From the NCBI GenBank assembly GCA_003956705.1, contig QZCP01000485.1, forward strand, positions 1 through 21,574: a DNA stretch of 21,574 nt, in the 5' to 3' direction. Made by a program: the position numbers and the translations under genes. Positions within the stretch are counted from its first letter, which is position 1; every line of letters starts with the position of its first letter. This DNA is from Brevipalpus yothersi. Lineage: Eukaryota > Arthropoda > Arachnida > Trombidiformes > Tenuipalpidae. Below are positions 9,612-18,145 of the stretch, in pieces. Under the pieces are notes generated by a model. The model searched no databases. It was not told the DNA's origin and worked only from the letters and a program-made list of their open reading frames with translations.

Positions 9612-11693
9612 CCAACTATGGTACTACTCACCGTAAACAAGAGGAATGGTCATTGGAGATTGATATCGATGTATGATCGAGGCATTTGTAAGGATGAAAA
9701 TAGGCACTGAACAAGAGAAAAAACATTTTGACTGGGATGGATTTGTCTGTAAACTTGACAAAGAGGTGCTTGGAAATGTGAGTCGATCGACATTTTGCTA
9801 GCTTATATAATATAAGTTATTGTCCATCTGATTGTATCTTTTCCAAATCTCATTGTCTGATCATCATATTAAATTGAATCTCTGCTGTATGTGTTTTTAT
9901 TTTTCTCGCATTATCTTCGATAAACTTGGAATTTGATACTTTGCTACCAAATCAGATAGATTCTTATCTGATTGTCACATATACATGTACAGCTTGACAA
10001 TGGTTTAGATCGCTTTGATCAGTTGTTATAGCTGTTTTCAATTTTAATCAGTTGACTCTCGTTCTCTCGGCCTCAATTTCCCTGAAAAAAATGATGATTC
10101 AGAATTACAATCATGGGGTGAAAATGGACTGAAACAAGGTTGAAATAAGTTTGAGATGTAAGATGAGAGGAGGCGTTAGAAGTGAGAATAGAAGGAAGTA
10201 GAATTTTTCACAATTATACAAATATACATGTATAATATACATGTACATGTATAAATGAAAAAATTTCCATAAAACTTTCGAAGAATACCATACATTGCCG
10301 GTGCATACCATTTCCTACACCGGATTCTTCCCATGGAGCTGAAAAACTCTCATTTAAGTTCTATGGAGAGGATAATTTTCATAAAATTTGGGCGTGACAG
10401 ACTTCATGAAAACTTTATGTGATCATCTCTATGTTTCAAATGTTAGAGAAAATTCTACTCAGATGTATTGTATTAATAATTCTTCGCATCTATGAAATTT
10501 TCTGAGCTGAAAATCTCTTGATGAGAACATCTTTTCAGGAGCTTTCTTGAAGATATTCCAATTCTAAAAAAATATCGTGAATAACTGATAAACCATTTCT
10601 TGGAGATCAACATTCCTGCTTCTCACATCGAGTTATCCCTCAACCAACGTTGCAAAGTGTTTTTTTTGACACGGGTTCTGATGTGAAACACGATGCTGAA
10701 AATTCAACAAGAGGCTGTCTGTCTTTAGAGGAAACGAAATTGCCACCCTTTCTTAATTTTCAGCCTATGACTTTATTCAAGAAATATGCTAAATCAAAGA
10801 GATTAATTTGGTAAACCCTATCTGTTCTCTCCTAACCTCTCACATATGATTCATACTTAACTGTTAATGGATTGTAACCGATTTATTTTCAATCATTCAG
10901 CACATTTCCATTCCATGAGGTGTGTTGGTTACCAAAAAATCAACTGGATTCTAATTCTGCTGGATTCAACTATAACCACAGCAGAAATTATCAGAATTAC
11001 AATTTAATTGGTGCCTGATCATGTGACGCATCTCTCATCTATAAGAAGGCTGTATTGATGACCACTACCATGTTTGTAGCTAGGAATACTGCTTCACAGC
11101 TTGAAATATGTATCAGCAGTCAACAAAACAGCATACTTCCTTACTAGCTCAAGTCTCGAACTCCAAGATTGTGCTCGGAGCTGCTGACTCGAAAACATGA
11201 TATTATCTCTATATCATAACCAAATTCATGTCCAGAGGACTCTCCTCCAGGAGAGAAGTGTTCAATCTAAATTACATATAAGAGACGAAGGTACATCTAC
11301 ATGGAAGACTCTAACAATGCAGTTAAGAATGTTCAGCTATGGAGAGTCTGAGCATAGGTGTCAAACTCACGATTCGGTTATCTTGAGAAGATATCATTGC
11401 CAGAAAACTCCCTCATGAGTTTTGATGTATCGTTTAAGTCAATTTCTAAAAATGATCTTGAATATCATTAATATTTGAGTTACAGCGAGACTTCAGCTAT
11501 CTACATCGATTTGTGTTCCTTTCTTGAATCTTGAAAAGTTTAGAAAAGAATATGTCCTTTGAATTAGATATTTGAACTCAGTGATGGGCTAGGAAGCGCT
11601 TGATTGATTTCAACAGAATCGGGGATTATTTCCGTCATCTCTTTATCCTGACTTCATTCTGATTTTTCTGCTCCTGGGATGAATGAAACGGAT
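9612..11693. other. About 2 kb with little identifiable content
   Basis: Next to the protease lies a degraded leader region (about 9612-9730). A plus-strand frame without start at about 10575-10817 (77 codons) contains VFFDTGSDV and LSLEETKLPPFL; the DTGS may be chance and I could not assign it. A second frame at 11197-11418 is unrecognised. The only repeat is the TATACATGTA-rich stretch near 10222-10253. Confidence 0.35.
10222..10253. repeat. Palindromic tatacatgta simple repeat
   Basis: Alternating atacatgtat units (ATATACATGTATA, then ATATACATGTACATGTATA) form overlapping palindromes in a 32-bp stretch. Probably a low-complexity, cruciform-prone sequence with no clear role. Confidence 0.6.
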
Positions 11694-12512
11694 CTAAGCC
11701 TCCGCTGTCATGTTCTTCAACGTTTTCTCAGCTTCTTGATCATATTCGGGCAGTTCGTCCAGACCTTTAGTCACTCTTACCATAACGAGGGCTACTACTA
11801 CTCCAATGTAAAATCCACCAATCACATCAGACCAATGATGTTTATGATCTCGAACTCCGGAAGCCCCAACGAAGACAGCGAGTAAGAAGAGGACCAACTG
11901 GAAACAGATCATCAGGTATTTGATGCTTTCTTTTGAATTATATCTTTTGTGAAGATATATCATCAAAAAAACCATGCTCAACATAGCCTCCGATGCATGA
12001 CTAGAAGGGAAAGAACGCCGCAAATCGATGAGATCGTGTGAAGGCTCTTCGTTTGTACAATGGAAGCTGGCTACGTATCTCCCAAAATTTTGTGGATTAT
12101 GACATGAAACATTGGGTCGACAAACATCAATAAATATTGGTCTGAATTGGCCAACTATAATCTTGATTGTGTTTTTGATGACCAATTGGATCGATGTTGC
12201 CAGGAACCATGTTGATAGCACTCTGAAAGTTGTTGTCCACCACATACATCCAGAGGGTAAGCGTTGAAATGAAGCAAGATAATAAAGGAGTTCAGAGAGA
12301 GTAACTAATAGTACCGGAAGTAGGAGAATGATGTATAAAGCATCGGAATATTTCACAGTTTCATGCGATTTGAATGGTAATTTGATGGACTCATCAGCAC
12401 AAGAGAAACCTCTATCAAATGGCTCAACAGACAGCAGTTGGAGTCCAGACCAGAAGACTATCACAAGAACAGCTACCTTGAGGAAAATAGTAATTATTCT
12501 GTCACGCTTCAT
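11694..12512 (-). CDS. Lipid phosphate phosphatase (PAP2 family, LPP/wunen-like), catalytic Arg missing
   Basis: A single uninterrupted 272-codon frame from ATG to TAG. LPPs are six-pass membrane enzymes that dephosphorylate lysophosphatidate, phosphatidate and sphingosine-1-phosphate. Hydrophobic segments lie near residues 8-24, 58-80, 98-114, 176-188, 199-216 and 230-246. Motif C1 KxxxxxxRP is intact (K117, R124-P125). C2 is PSSH (169-172), an accepted variant of PSGH. C3 should read SR-x5-H-x3-D; here it is SG-x5-H-x3-D, with the arginine codon now GGA (11856-11858) and His225 and Asp229 kept. That arginine contacts phosphate, so activity may be impaired. The length is near the usual 280-310 aa with short termini. 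It is the only plainly intact host-type gene here. It has no introns although LPP genes normally have several, so it may be a retrocopy. No poly(A) tract or target duplication was identified to prove that. Confidence 0.85.
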   Translation of the reverse strand: MKRDRIITIFLKVAVLVIVFWSGLQLLSVEPFDRGFSCADESIKLPFKSHETVKYSDALYIILLLPVLLVTLSELLYYLASFQRLPSGCMWWTTTFRVLSTWFLATSIQLVIKNTIKIIVGQFRPIFIDVCRPNVSCHNPQNFGRYVASFHCTNEEPSHDLIDLRRSFPSSHASEAMLSMVFLMIYLHKRYNSKESIKYLMICFQLVLFLLAVFVGASGVRDHKHHWSDVIGGFYIGVVVALVMVRVTKGLDELPEYDQEAEKTLKNMTAEA

Positions 12513-13394
12513 CGTTGCTCAGATATACAAAGCTAAAGTGGAGTGATACAATTTGATACCTTTCAACAACTTTTCAAAGTCTGAATGATATCAGAATGAA
12601 CTAATATTTATATTGCAATTCAGAGAGAGAGAGAGAGAGAGAAGGGTAGGTTGGAGGGAATGGAAAGCTCTCATAATTGACACTGCTTTTTCGGTTGAAC
12701 ATAGCTAGCATTTCGACTCTCTTATATAACATGAGATATCTCATAGTTTCGAGAAAACAATTGATCATCATGTCAACAACTATGTCATTTGCTTTGATAG
12801 ATTGTCAAAAACTTCAATTGCGTCAATTGGAAATGAGTAGCTGTAACAGGGAATGCCTCTTGCAATAATATTCGAACAAAGGGGCTGAATGACTGGTATT
12901 TAATATCTGACTGATTTTCCAATGAACAACTAATATGGGAAGTGTTTCAAGCTCCTGACTAACAATAAAGAATAAAAATACAAATAAAACTGAGGTCGAA
13001 AGATAAGATGTTCAGAGACTGTTACAGAATGACGGTGCAATAGAGCTGGTTTGAAACGGCTCCAAGAACCTAAAATCTCTGAATTCAGAATTCTGATTTT
13101 TTGATTATTTGAGATTGATGAAATTTTTCATAATTGAAGTTTTGATATAGAGAATTCTGCAGATAATTCCTTAGAGAAAAACATAAGAAAGCTGAAAGTT
13201 TTTATAAAGGGCATTTCCGAACCCAGTTGGAAAAAAGAACGCAAAATATGCAGATCTTTTATACTTCATTAAGAAAATGCCACACTGTAAAATAGTCGAT
13301 GGTGGCACTGAAAAATCCTATGATTTTGAAGATATTACATTATGACATTTACAGACTTGACTGAAAAGTATGAAAAATTATGCTGTAGAGCATG
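12513..13394. other. No gene recognised upstream of the phosphatase
   Basis: It contains the AG microsatellite at 12622-12642 and otherwise AT-rich sequence with short frames. A 63-codon plus frame at 12677-12868 has no recognisable motif. The left limit of the virus-like region probably falls in or just after this stretch, but I could not see a terminal repeat. Confidence 0.3.
12622..12642 (+). repeat. (AG)n microsatellite
   Basis: About ten consecutive AG dinucleotides within cagagaga...gaaggg, about 110 bp upstream of the phosphatase start codon. Confidence 0.9.
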
Positions 13395-13616
13395 GAGGAT
13401 ATCCTCATACTAAATGATTTTCAGTAGTTTTTCATTATGGATGGATGGTGGAGATTTTTTCGTATTGATTTAGTGTAAAAATTGAAGTTTATTTCTATAT
13501 TCATTATGACTGAAAGGAGTGTAATCGATAGCTCAAAAATTACTCATGACAAAAAACAATAATTCTTCTCGAAAATCCAGTAAAAAGGATATCCTCAGAC
13601 TTCTCACACGAATGAA

Positions 13617-15199
13617 TCAATCAGCCTGAGCCCTTCTCATATTAATCGTCCTAGAGGTATCAGTTAGTAACTGGCTGATTGATCGCTTGATTGAGTTGAT
13701 CTTGGACGAAATTTCATTTTTACGAATAACTCTTGAGCTATTCCCTTTATCTGACTCATGATAGTCATTCCAAGAGGTCACAGCGTAGTGGATGAAGGCA
13801 GTTAGTTTTTCACGATTTATCTGGGACCTCTGATACTTTCCACCGCCATTGATACCTTTTCCATACCATTCTGATCTGTCCCATGACCGTCTAATCAAGT
13901 TTCGGCAATAAACTTCAACGTTGGCTGATTCACGTAGACCTCGAGCAATTATCATTTTTGAAACCTCGTATTGATTATCAATTTTGATGAATTCCTAGGT
14001 AGAAGAATTAATCGCCATGAATTAGTGAGGATATCTAGTCTCAATATTATGATAACTCACAGCACTGGTGTTTGCTGACTGGGATATCCCTGATAATCTA
14101 TTTCTTAGATCGATCACTTCACATCATAATTCGTACAAGCATGTATGAACACTTTCAAAAGAGCACGAATAATTTCTCAACTTTCCTCTTGCAACTTCCT
14201 CTGGGGAGCTTGGAGTGGTTGATAGATCAGCTACCTCATCATTCACAGGAGGGATATCCTCGGCTCTCGATTCGCCAGAATTTTCCAATGAGACAGATTG
14301 ATACTGATCAGAAAGCCCATTGTTGTAAGGCTGAGGAGTGGTCGATTGTGAGATGGAACGAGGGGTAGACGAATGAGCTCGGCTTCTATCTGGAAGAAGA
14401 ATTTTCTCTTGTAAGATTTGATAGAGAAATTAATCATCATTACCTATTCTAGTGTTGTTCGAGATATCAGTCAGAACAAGTGAACCTGAATAAGGAGATT
14501 GAAAAGTTTAAGCGGATATCCTATTTTCACATGAAGGATTACCTTGAGTATCGTCACCAGCATGATTTCTCGATTGATAATCTAAGCAATAAGTTGGAAA
14601 AGAATTTCTCAAATCAGAATGAGTTGAACTCGCAGCATATTTCTTCAATCTTTACCTCGATTTGGAGTATTTAAGTTATCCACAGGATAGCCTGAATCTA
14701 ATGATGATGAAGAAAATTTAATGACTGAAGGATGCACAAAACTGTGAGATATTTTACCTGTTGTTTGATTAATGGTTCTATCTGATGCTATACTCGAATC
14801 TGTTGAAATGATGAGTCAAAAACTGAAATAAGAGTCATGTAATTTGGTTTCTATTACCTCGACAAAATCTGCCATGGATATTCTCAGTCATCGGTTGATT
14901 GAGCTTTTGTCTCAGCAGCCTTATTCTCTCCTCTTCGGCTTCGATGAAAGTTTCTAGTTGGAACACCAAAGGATAGACTCATTGACACTCGAAACAGAAA
15001 AGAATGACTGACCTGATAGGTGTATAATATCACCAACTAGTTCCCTACCATTGAGATGAACTTGAACAGGATTGAAAACAACAACTTGCTCATATTTTGA
15101 GCATCGAGATATCACATTACTATAGTGTGATACATTTGCAGCACTGATCACGAAGATATCCTCTTCGTGATCTTTGAATACAAAAAATCTATTAGACAT
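13617..15199 (-). CDS. Spliced gene with BEN-like C-terminal domain and microexons
   Basis: I resolve eight exons: 15013-15199, 14858-14953, 14758-14799, 14656-14697, 14543-14581, 14444-14485, 14235-14389 and 13617-13994. They total 981 nt, or 326 codons plus stop, with no frame conflict. Start ATG is 15197-15199, stop TGA 13617-13619. Introns 1-6 are 54-74 bp with GT-AG ends and phase 1. Intron 7 (13995-14234, phase 0, 240 bp) is the least certain and could hide another exon. The N-terminal domain (FFVFKDHEED..., VVVFNPVQVHLNGREL) leads into a charged helix (EAEEERIRLLRQKL) and a Ser/Asn/Asp-rich linker. The last exon resembles a BEN domain: RNLIRRSW, GKGINGG, INREKLTAFIHYAV, KNEISSKINSIKR. 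BEN domains bind DNA and are known from insect and poxvirus/polydnavirus proteins. It lies divergent to a zinc-finger gene. The exon model is strong; the BEN assignment is tentative. Confidence 0.6.
14444..14799 (-). other. Four consecutive 39-42 bp phase-1 microexons
   Basis: Exons 14758-14799 (42), 14656-14697 (42), 14543-14581 (39) and 14444-14485 (42) all start with the last two bases of a codon and end with the first base of one. The codon formed at each junction encodes Asp or Gly. Being multiples of three in one phase, any can be skipped without changing the frame. The spacing introns are 58, 60, 74 and 57 bp counting the one before each exon (14800-14857, 14698-14757, 14582-14655, 14486-14542). 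Confidence 0.6.
15146..15172. repeat. Perfect 9-bp inverted repeat around a GATATCCTC core
   Basis: Arms gatcacgaa (15146-15154) and ttcgtgatc (15164-15172) flank gatatcctc. It lies in exon 1 of the BEN-like gene, encoding the KDHEEDIFVIS region, and its centre is one of the near-matches to GGATATCC. It could be a protein-binding palindrome or an RNA hairpin in the mRNA. Confidence 0.6.
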
Positions 15200-15409
15200 A
15201 CTAATTAATTGACATTTAAATGAGCAATTTAACTAATCATTTGAAAAAAAACAATACTCATCCACACGTGTGCACCTAACCAGTCTACTGAAAGTATTGT
15301 GGATATTTTCCTGATGAATACAAACTAAACTGGTTCCTTATCTCACTTCGCATCAGGAAAATATCTAGTATTGGTATCCATTATCTGCTCTTTGAACATT
15401 GTTTTGATA
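15200..15409. promoter_or_regulatory. Divergent promoter region between BEN-like and zinc-finger genes
   Basis: This 210-bp spacer separates two start codons facing away from each other, so it must hold both 5' ends. It contains a cacacgtgtgca stretch (near 15263), which is a CACGTG E-box inside a longer palindrome. It also contains GGATATTTTCC (15301) with a second partial copy, gaaaatatct, near 15358. No clear TATA box was recognised. Assignment as promoter rests on gene orientation. Confidence 0.45.
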
Positions 15410-16045
15410 ATGTCGCGTAGAACTTATTACCGTGATCGTCGTGCTTTAGAACTATTCGGCTTCCAAGTTCCTGAGCCTGAGCCAGCTGAAGTTCCTCTCT
15501 ATCGTGAATTGATTCTGGATGCATCATCAGATATCGAACATGGGCATTTTTCTGTGGATCTTAATCCAGAAGATTTACAACTTGGAGCAAGCATCCTTAG
15601 TGAGCCTCAGAGTGAAGATATTCATGATGAGGATATCCTCAAGCTTCAAATTGCTGAGAAAATTGGTGACAATCAACAAAAATTGGAAGTTGAAAGGCCA
15701 TCGAAGAAGAAGAGGAAATTTTCGGTGGATACTTCGTTAGCTCACTTAGCCAGCAACGGCAAAGCTACCTTTTTTGTCATCTATCAAGATGATGAATTCA
15801 TATCGAAAGAGCAGTATGATGATATCCTGAAAATGCTCATCACCAAGAAGGAAGGCAGATATCGTTGCTCAGTGGAAAAAGTTCTGAGCTCGCATAAGGG
15901 GTGCAAATTCGAACACAAAGAAATGAGACAGCTTAAATATCATGTCTGCCCTTTAGTATTCACCTACAAGTGTGGTGATTGTGATGGCACTTTTTGGTAT
16001 TATAATACCTGTGCTAAACATCTCAAAAAAGTTCACAGAAAATGA
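15410..16045 (+). CDS. C2H2-type zinc-finger protein of the virus-like region
   Basis: A 211-codon frame without introns. The first ATG (15410) is taken as the start; the frame is open a little further upstream but without an ATG. The N-terminal half is acidic (ELILDASSDIEHGHFS..., SEDIHDEDILKL), followed by a basic stretch (RPSKKKRKF, a plausible nuclear signal) and a middle segment (TFFVIYQDDEFISKEQYDD). The C-terminus has YKCGDCDGTFWYYNTC then HLKKVH, a C-x2-C-x12-H-x4-H finger. Before it come further Cys/His residues (RYRCSVEKVLSSHKGC, FEH) that could form a second, atypical finger. It probably acts as a nuclear DNA-binding regulator. It is divergent from the BEN-like gene and its coding sequence contains one 12-bp GAGGATATCCTC palindrome. 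I do not recognise a named family. Confidence 0.6.
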   Translation: MSRRTYYRDRRALELFGFQVPEPEPAEVPLYRELILDASSDIEHGHFSVDLNPEDLQLGASILSEPQSEDIHDEDILKLQIAEKIGDNQQKLEVERPSKKKRKFSVDTSLAHLASNGKATFFVIYQDDEFISKEQYDDILKMLITKKEGRYRCSVEKVLSSHKGCKFEHKEMRQLKYHVCPLVFTYKCGDCDGTFWYYNTCAKHLKKVHRK

Positions 16046-16331
16046 AATTCCTTCACTTTTCATTCTTTCATTACTCATCAATAAGGGATATCCTCTGAAG
16101 AAAAATCATTGTTCAATGCATCCTCTGAATTTGATTAGCATTATATCTTGATCATTCAAATCTGCATCTTTTTTATTGAATTTTTTCGGGAAAAATCATC
16201 CAGAAAAATCTTAGATAGAGATCTAATCGCTGACACATTCTGTTTCCATCTCCATTTATAATACGAATTTTTAATAAGACAGGATCTGCTAGTTTTTCAA
16301 ATGCACGAGAATTTAATTGAGAGTAGTAAGT
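16046..16331. other. Spacer after the zinc-finger gene
   Basis: It contains the last GGATATCC palindrome (16086-16093), AT-rich sequence and no frame of note. Probably the 3' end of the zinc-finger transcript. Confidence 0.4.
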
Positions 16332-16455
16332 GGGTCACTTTCTAACTTCTCCCTGCTGGAGAGGGTCACTTTACCCATAGAGGGTCACTTTTTTACCCAT
16401 AGAGGGTCACTTTTTCACCCATAGAGGGTCACTTTTTCACCTGAAGAGGGTTACT
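16332..16455 (+). repeat. 22-bp tandem repeat, GGGTCACTTTTTcaCCCATAGA type
   Basis: The core gggtcact (last copy gggttact) recurs at 16332, 16363, 16382, 16404, 16426 and 16448, settling to an exact 22-bp spacing in the last copies. Between cores lies ttttt(c/t)acccatagag. The array sits between the convergent ends of the zinc-finger gene and the coiled-coil gene. It may act as a cluster of protein-binding sites (GGGTCA resembles a nuclear-receptor half site) or as an origin-like iteron set. Neither can be shown here. Confidence 0.8.
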
Positions 16456-16687
16456 TTTGTAATCTTACCTTTTAATGGAGTGATGCAGAGAGAAACTGTA
16501 ATGAGTGGCTGAGATTCTATTGACTATTGTTTTGATGATCAGAGGTGAGGGGAAGGATGATGAAATATGAGAGAGCTATTGCATTTTTGAATGTTCATAT
16601 TTATTGACGGTTGAGATTAACGGTTTTGAAAAAGATAGAGATGGAAATTGAATGGAAAAAGTGAGATTTTTCTGGAAAATTCATTAT
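16456..16687. other. Spacer between 22-bp repeats and coiled-coil gene
   Basis: No frame, repeat or RNA recognised. It probably includes the 3' end of the minus-strand coiled-coil transcript. Confidence 0.35.
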
Positions 16688-17146
16688 TCAAAGGCCTCTC
16701 GCATCTTCCTCAGCACGAATTCGTGCCCGAATCTCATCGATGTTTCTATCGAAGAGCAATTGGACTTGCTCACCATAGTCCCGACGGTCCACTGATGTGA
16801 GCCTATTGAGCTCTCGTCGGAGAAATTGAGCCCAATCATCCGATTCTCGAAGATTGGTCTGCAACTCGGTGAATTGAATCTCATTCTCTTGTATGATGCT
16901 AGTCAGATTTTCGATCTGTCGCTGGAGGCCAGCAATCTCATCTTTAAGCTTTGTGATCTGTCTACTTTTCATCTCAATGATCTGGTCCGAAAACGCTTTA
17001 TCACGCTCCAGCGTATCAACCTTATCGCAGAGCTTAGAATTCTCTGTCAAGATGTTGGTCACATTTTGATCCAAATTTTTCACAAATCGCTTGAGCACTT
17101 TTACCTGCGATTGGAGCTCTTCCCGACGAACACTGAGAGGAGGCAT
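16688..17146 (-). CDS. Small coiled-coil protein
   Basis: A 152-codon intronless frame from ATG (17144-17146) to TGA. Almost the whole protein is predicted heptad-rich helix by eye: hydrophobic residues recur every three or four positions from about residue 10 to 120 (QVKVLKRFVKNLDQNV, KVDTLERDK, ITKLKDEIAGLQRQIENL, ELQTNLRESD). It ends in a charged tail (RNIDEIRARIRAEEDARGL). No signal peptide or membrane segment. It likely forms a homodimeric rod; function unknown. It is transcribed towards the 22-bp repeats, away from the 119/129-bp array, which may contain its promoter. The absence of introns and dense packing suggest it belongs to the viral element. Confidence 0.6.
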   Translation of the reverse strand: MPPLSVRREELQSQVKVLKRFVKNLDQNVTNILTENSKLCDKVDTLERDKAFSDQIIEMKSRQITKLKDEIAGLQRQIENLTSIIQENEIQFTELQTNLRESDDWAQFLRRELNRLTSVDRRDYGEQVQLLFDRNIDEIRARIRAEEDARGL

Positions 17147-17334
17147 GGTTAACAGAATTCAATAAAGAGTATTAATTACACAATTGAGATTGATAATGAT
17201 TAACAACGGAAAGAATGTAAACAGAAATGAGGGAAAGTAGATGAATTACCAAGTGAGTGGAGATGCGCACTGGAAAAGTGAGCCACGCCACCTAAGCAAT
17301 TGTAAGGGAATCTTCTATCATAGTGATTCTCGAA
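17147..17334. other. Upstream region of the coiled-coil gene
   Basis: A short spacer leading into the tandem array, with no recognisable box elements. Probably contains the 5' end of the coiled-coil transcript. Confidence 0.35.
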
Positions 17335-18134
17335 TGTATGGTACTATCAGTGGCCACAGCGGCCTGAAAACTTCAGGTATGAAGCATCATCGATCACATT
17401 GATGATCAATGGTTAAGGTGAGTACACAAATGTGTTACCAGGGATTCTATAGCTGTTTATGAGTGTATGGTACTATTAGTGGCCACAGTGGCCTGGAAAC
17501 TTCGGGTATGAAGTTTCATCCATCACATTGATGATCAATGGTTAAGGTGAGTGAACAAATGTGTTATCAGGGATTCTATAGCTGTCTATGAGTGTATGGT
17601 ACTATTAGGGGTTACAGTGGCCTGGAAACTTTGGGTAAGAAGTTTTATCCATCACATTGATGATCAATAATTAAGGTAAGTGTTCCAATAGCTTACCAGG
17701 GATACTATAGCTGCGTATGAGTGTATGGTACTATAAGTGGTCACAGAGATGTTAATCCTTATCTTATCTATCATCTCATCTGACATTGATCAAGGTCAGT
17801 ACACAGATGTGTCATCAAGGATTCTATAGCTGTGTATGAGCGTATGGTACTATTAGTGGCAACAGTAACGTTGATCCTTATCTAATCTATGATCTTATCT
17901 CACATTGATCAAGGTGAGTACACAAATGTATTACCAGGGATTCTATAGCTGTGTATGAGTGTATGGTACTATAAGTGGCCACAGAGACATTCATCCTTAT
18001 CTCATCTATCATCTCACCTGACATTGGTCAAGGTAAGTACACATATGTGTTATCAGGGATTCTAAAGTTGTGTAAGAGTGTATGGTACTATCAGTGGCCA
18101 CAATCACTCAGGTCCTTATCTTATCTATCATCAT
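17335..18134 (+). repeat. Seven-copy 129/119-bp tandem array upstream of the capsid-packaging block
   Basis: Units begin with tgtatggtactat(c/t/a)agtgg at 17335, 17464, 17593, 17722, 17841 (cgtatgg), 17960 and 18079. Spacings are 129, 129, 129, 119, 119, 119. Most carry the palindrome GTGGCCAC or a one-base variant. The first three units share tggcctggaaacttcgggta-type and cacattgatgatcaat segments. The later ones replace this with ccttatctta(t)...catct(c)atctgacattg. All full units contain AAGGT(G/A)AGT-like and attctatag segments. The last copy is partial and merges into the ATPase promoter. No coding frame spans it. Likely a regulatory or replication array; mechanism unknown. Confidence 0.85.
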
Positions 18135-18139
18135 CATCA

Positions 18140-18145
18140 TATAAA
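18140..18145 (+). promoter_or_regulatory. TATA box upstream of the packaging ATPase
   Basis: TATAAA within catataaagggg, 105 bp upstream of the ATPase ATG and just after the tandem array. It is the only clear TATA box before the tight plus-strand gene block, so it may drive several of these genes from one transcript. Confidence 0.45.

Larger units (their letters stand above)
13395..16094. repeat. Cluster of dispersed GGATATCC palindromes
   Basis: The exact octamer occurs at 13397, 13587, 14082, 14252, 14514, 15631 and 16086. Two copies extend to the 12-bp palindrome GAGGATATCCTC (13395-13406 and 15629-15640). Near matches lie at 14029 (GGATATCT), 14876 (GGATATTC), 15154 (AGATATCC), 15301 (GGATATTT) and 15820 (TGATATCC). 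About 0.04 exact copies would be expected by chance in 2.7 kb, and I saw none elsewhere in the window. Copies fall in exons, an intron and spacers alike, so coding constraint does not explain them. They may be binding sites for a dimeric DNA-binding protein; that is inference. Confidence 0.7.

Noticed and set aside
14072..14674. Plus-strand frames at 14072-14368 and 14480-14674
   Set aside because: They are antisense shadows of exons and introns of the minus-strand BEN-like gene, whose splice sites and phases fit throughout.
16332..18134. CRISPR-like array
   Set aside because: Units are contiguous tandem repeats without unique spacers, and the DNA is eukaryotic/viral.
17722..18134. Relation between cttatctatcat segments of the array and the cttatctaatcaat segments of the transposon arms
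   Set aside because: The shared stretch is short and low-complexity, and the surrounding sequence does not match.
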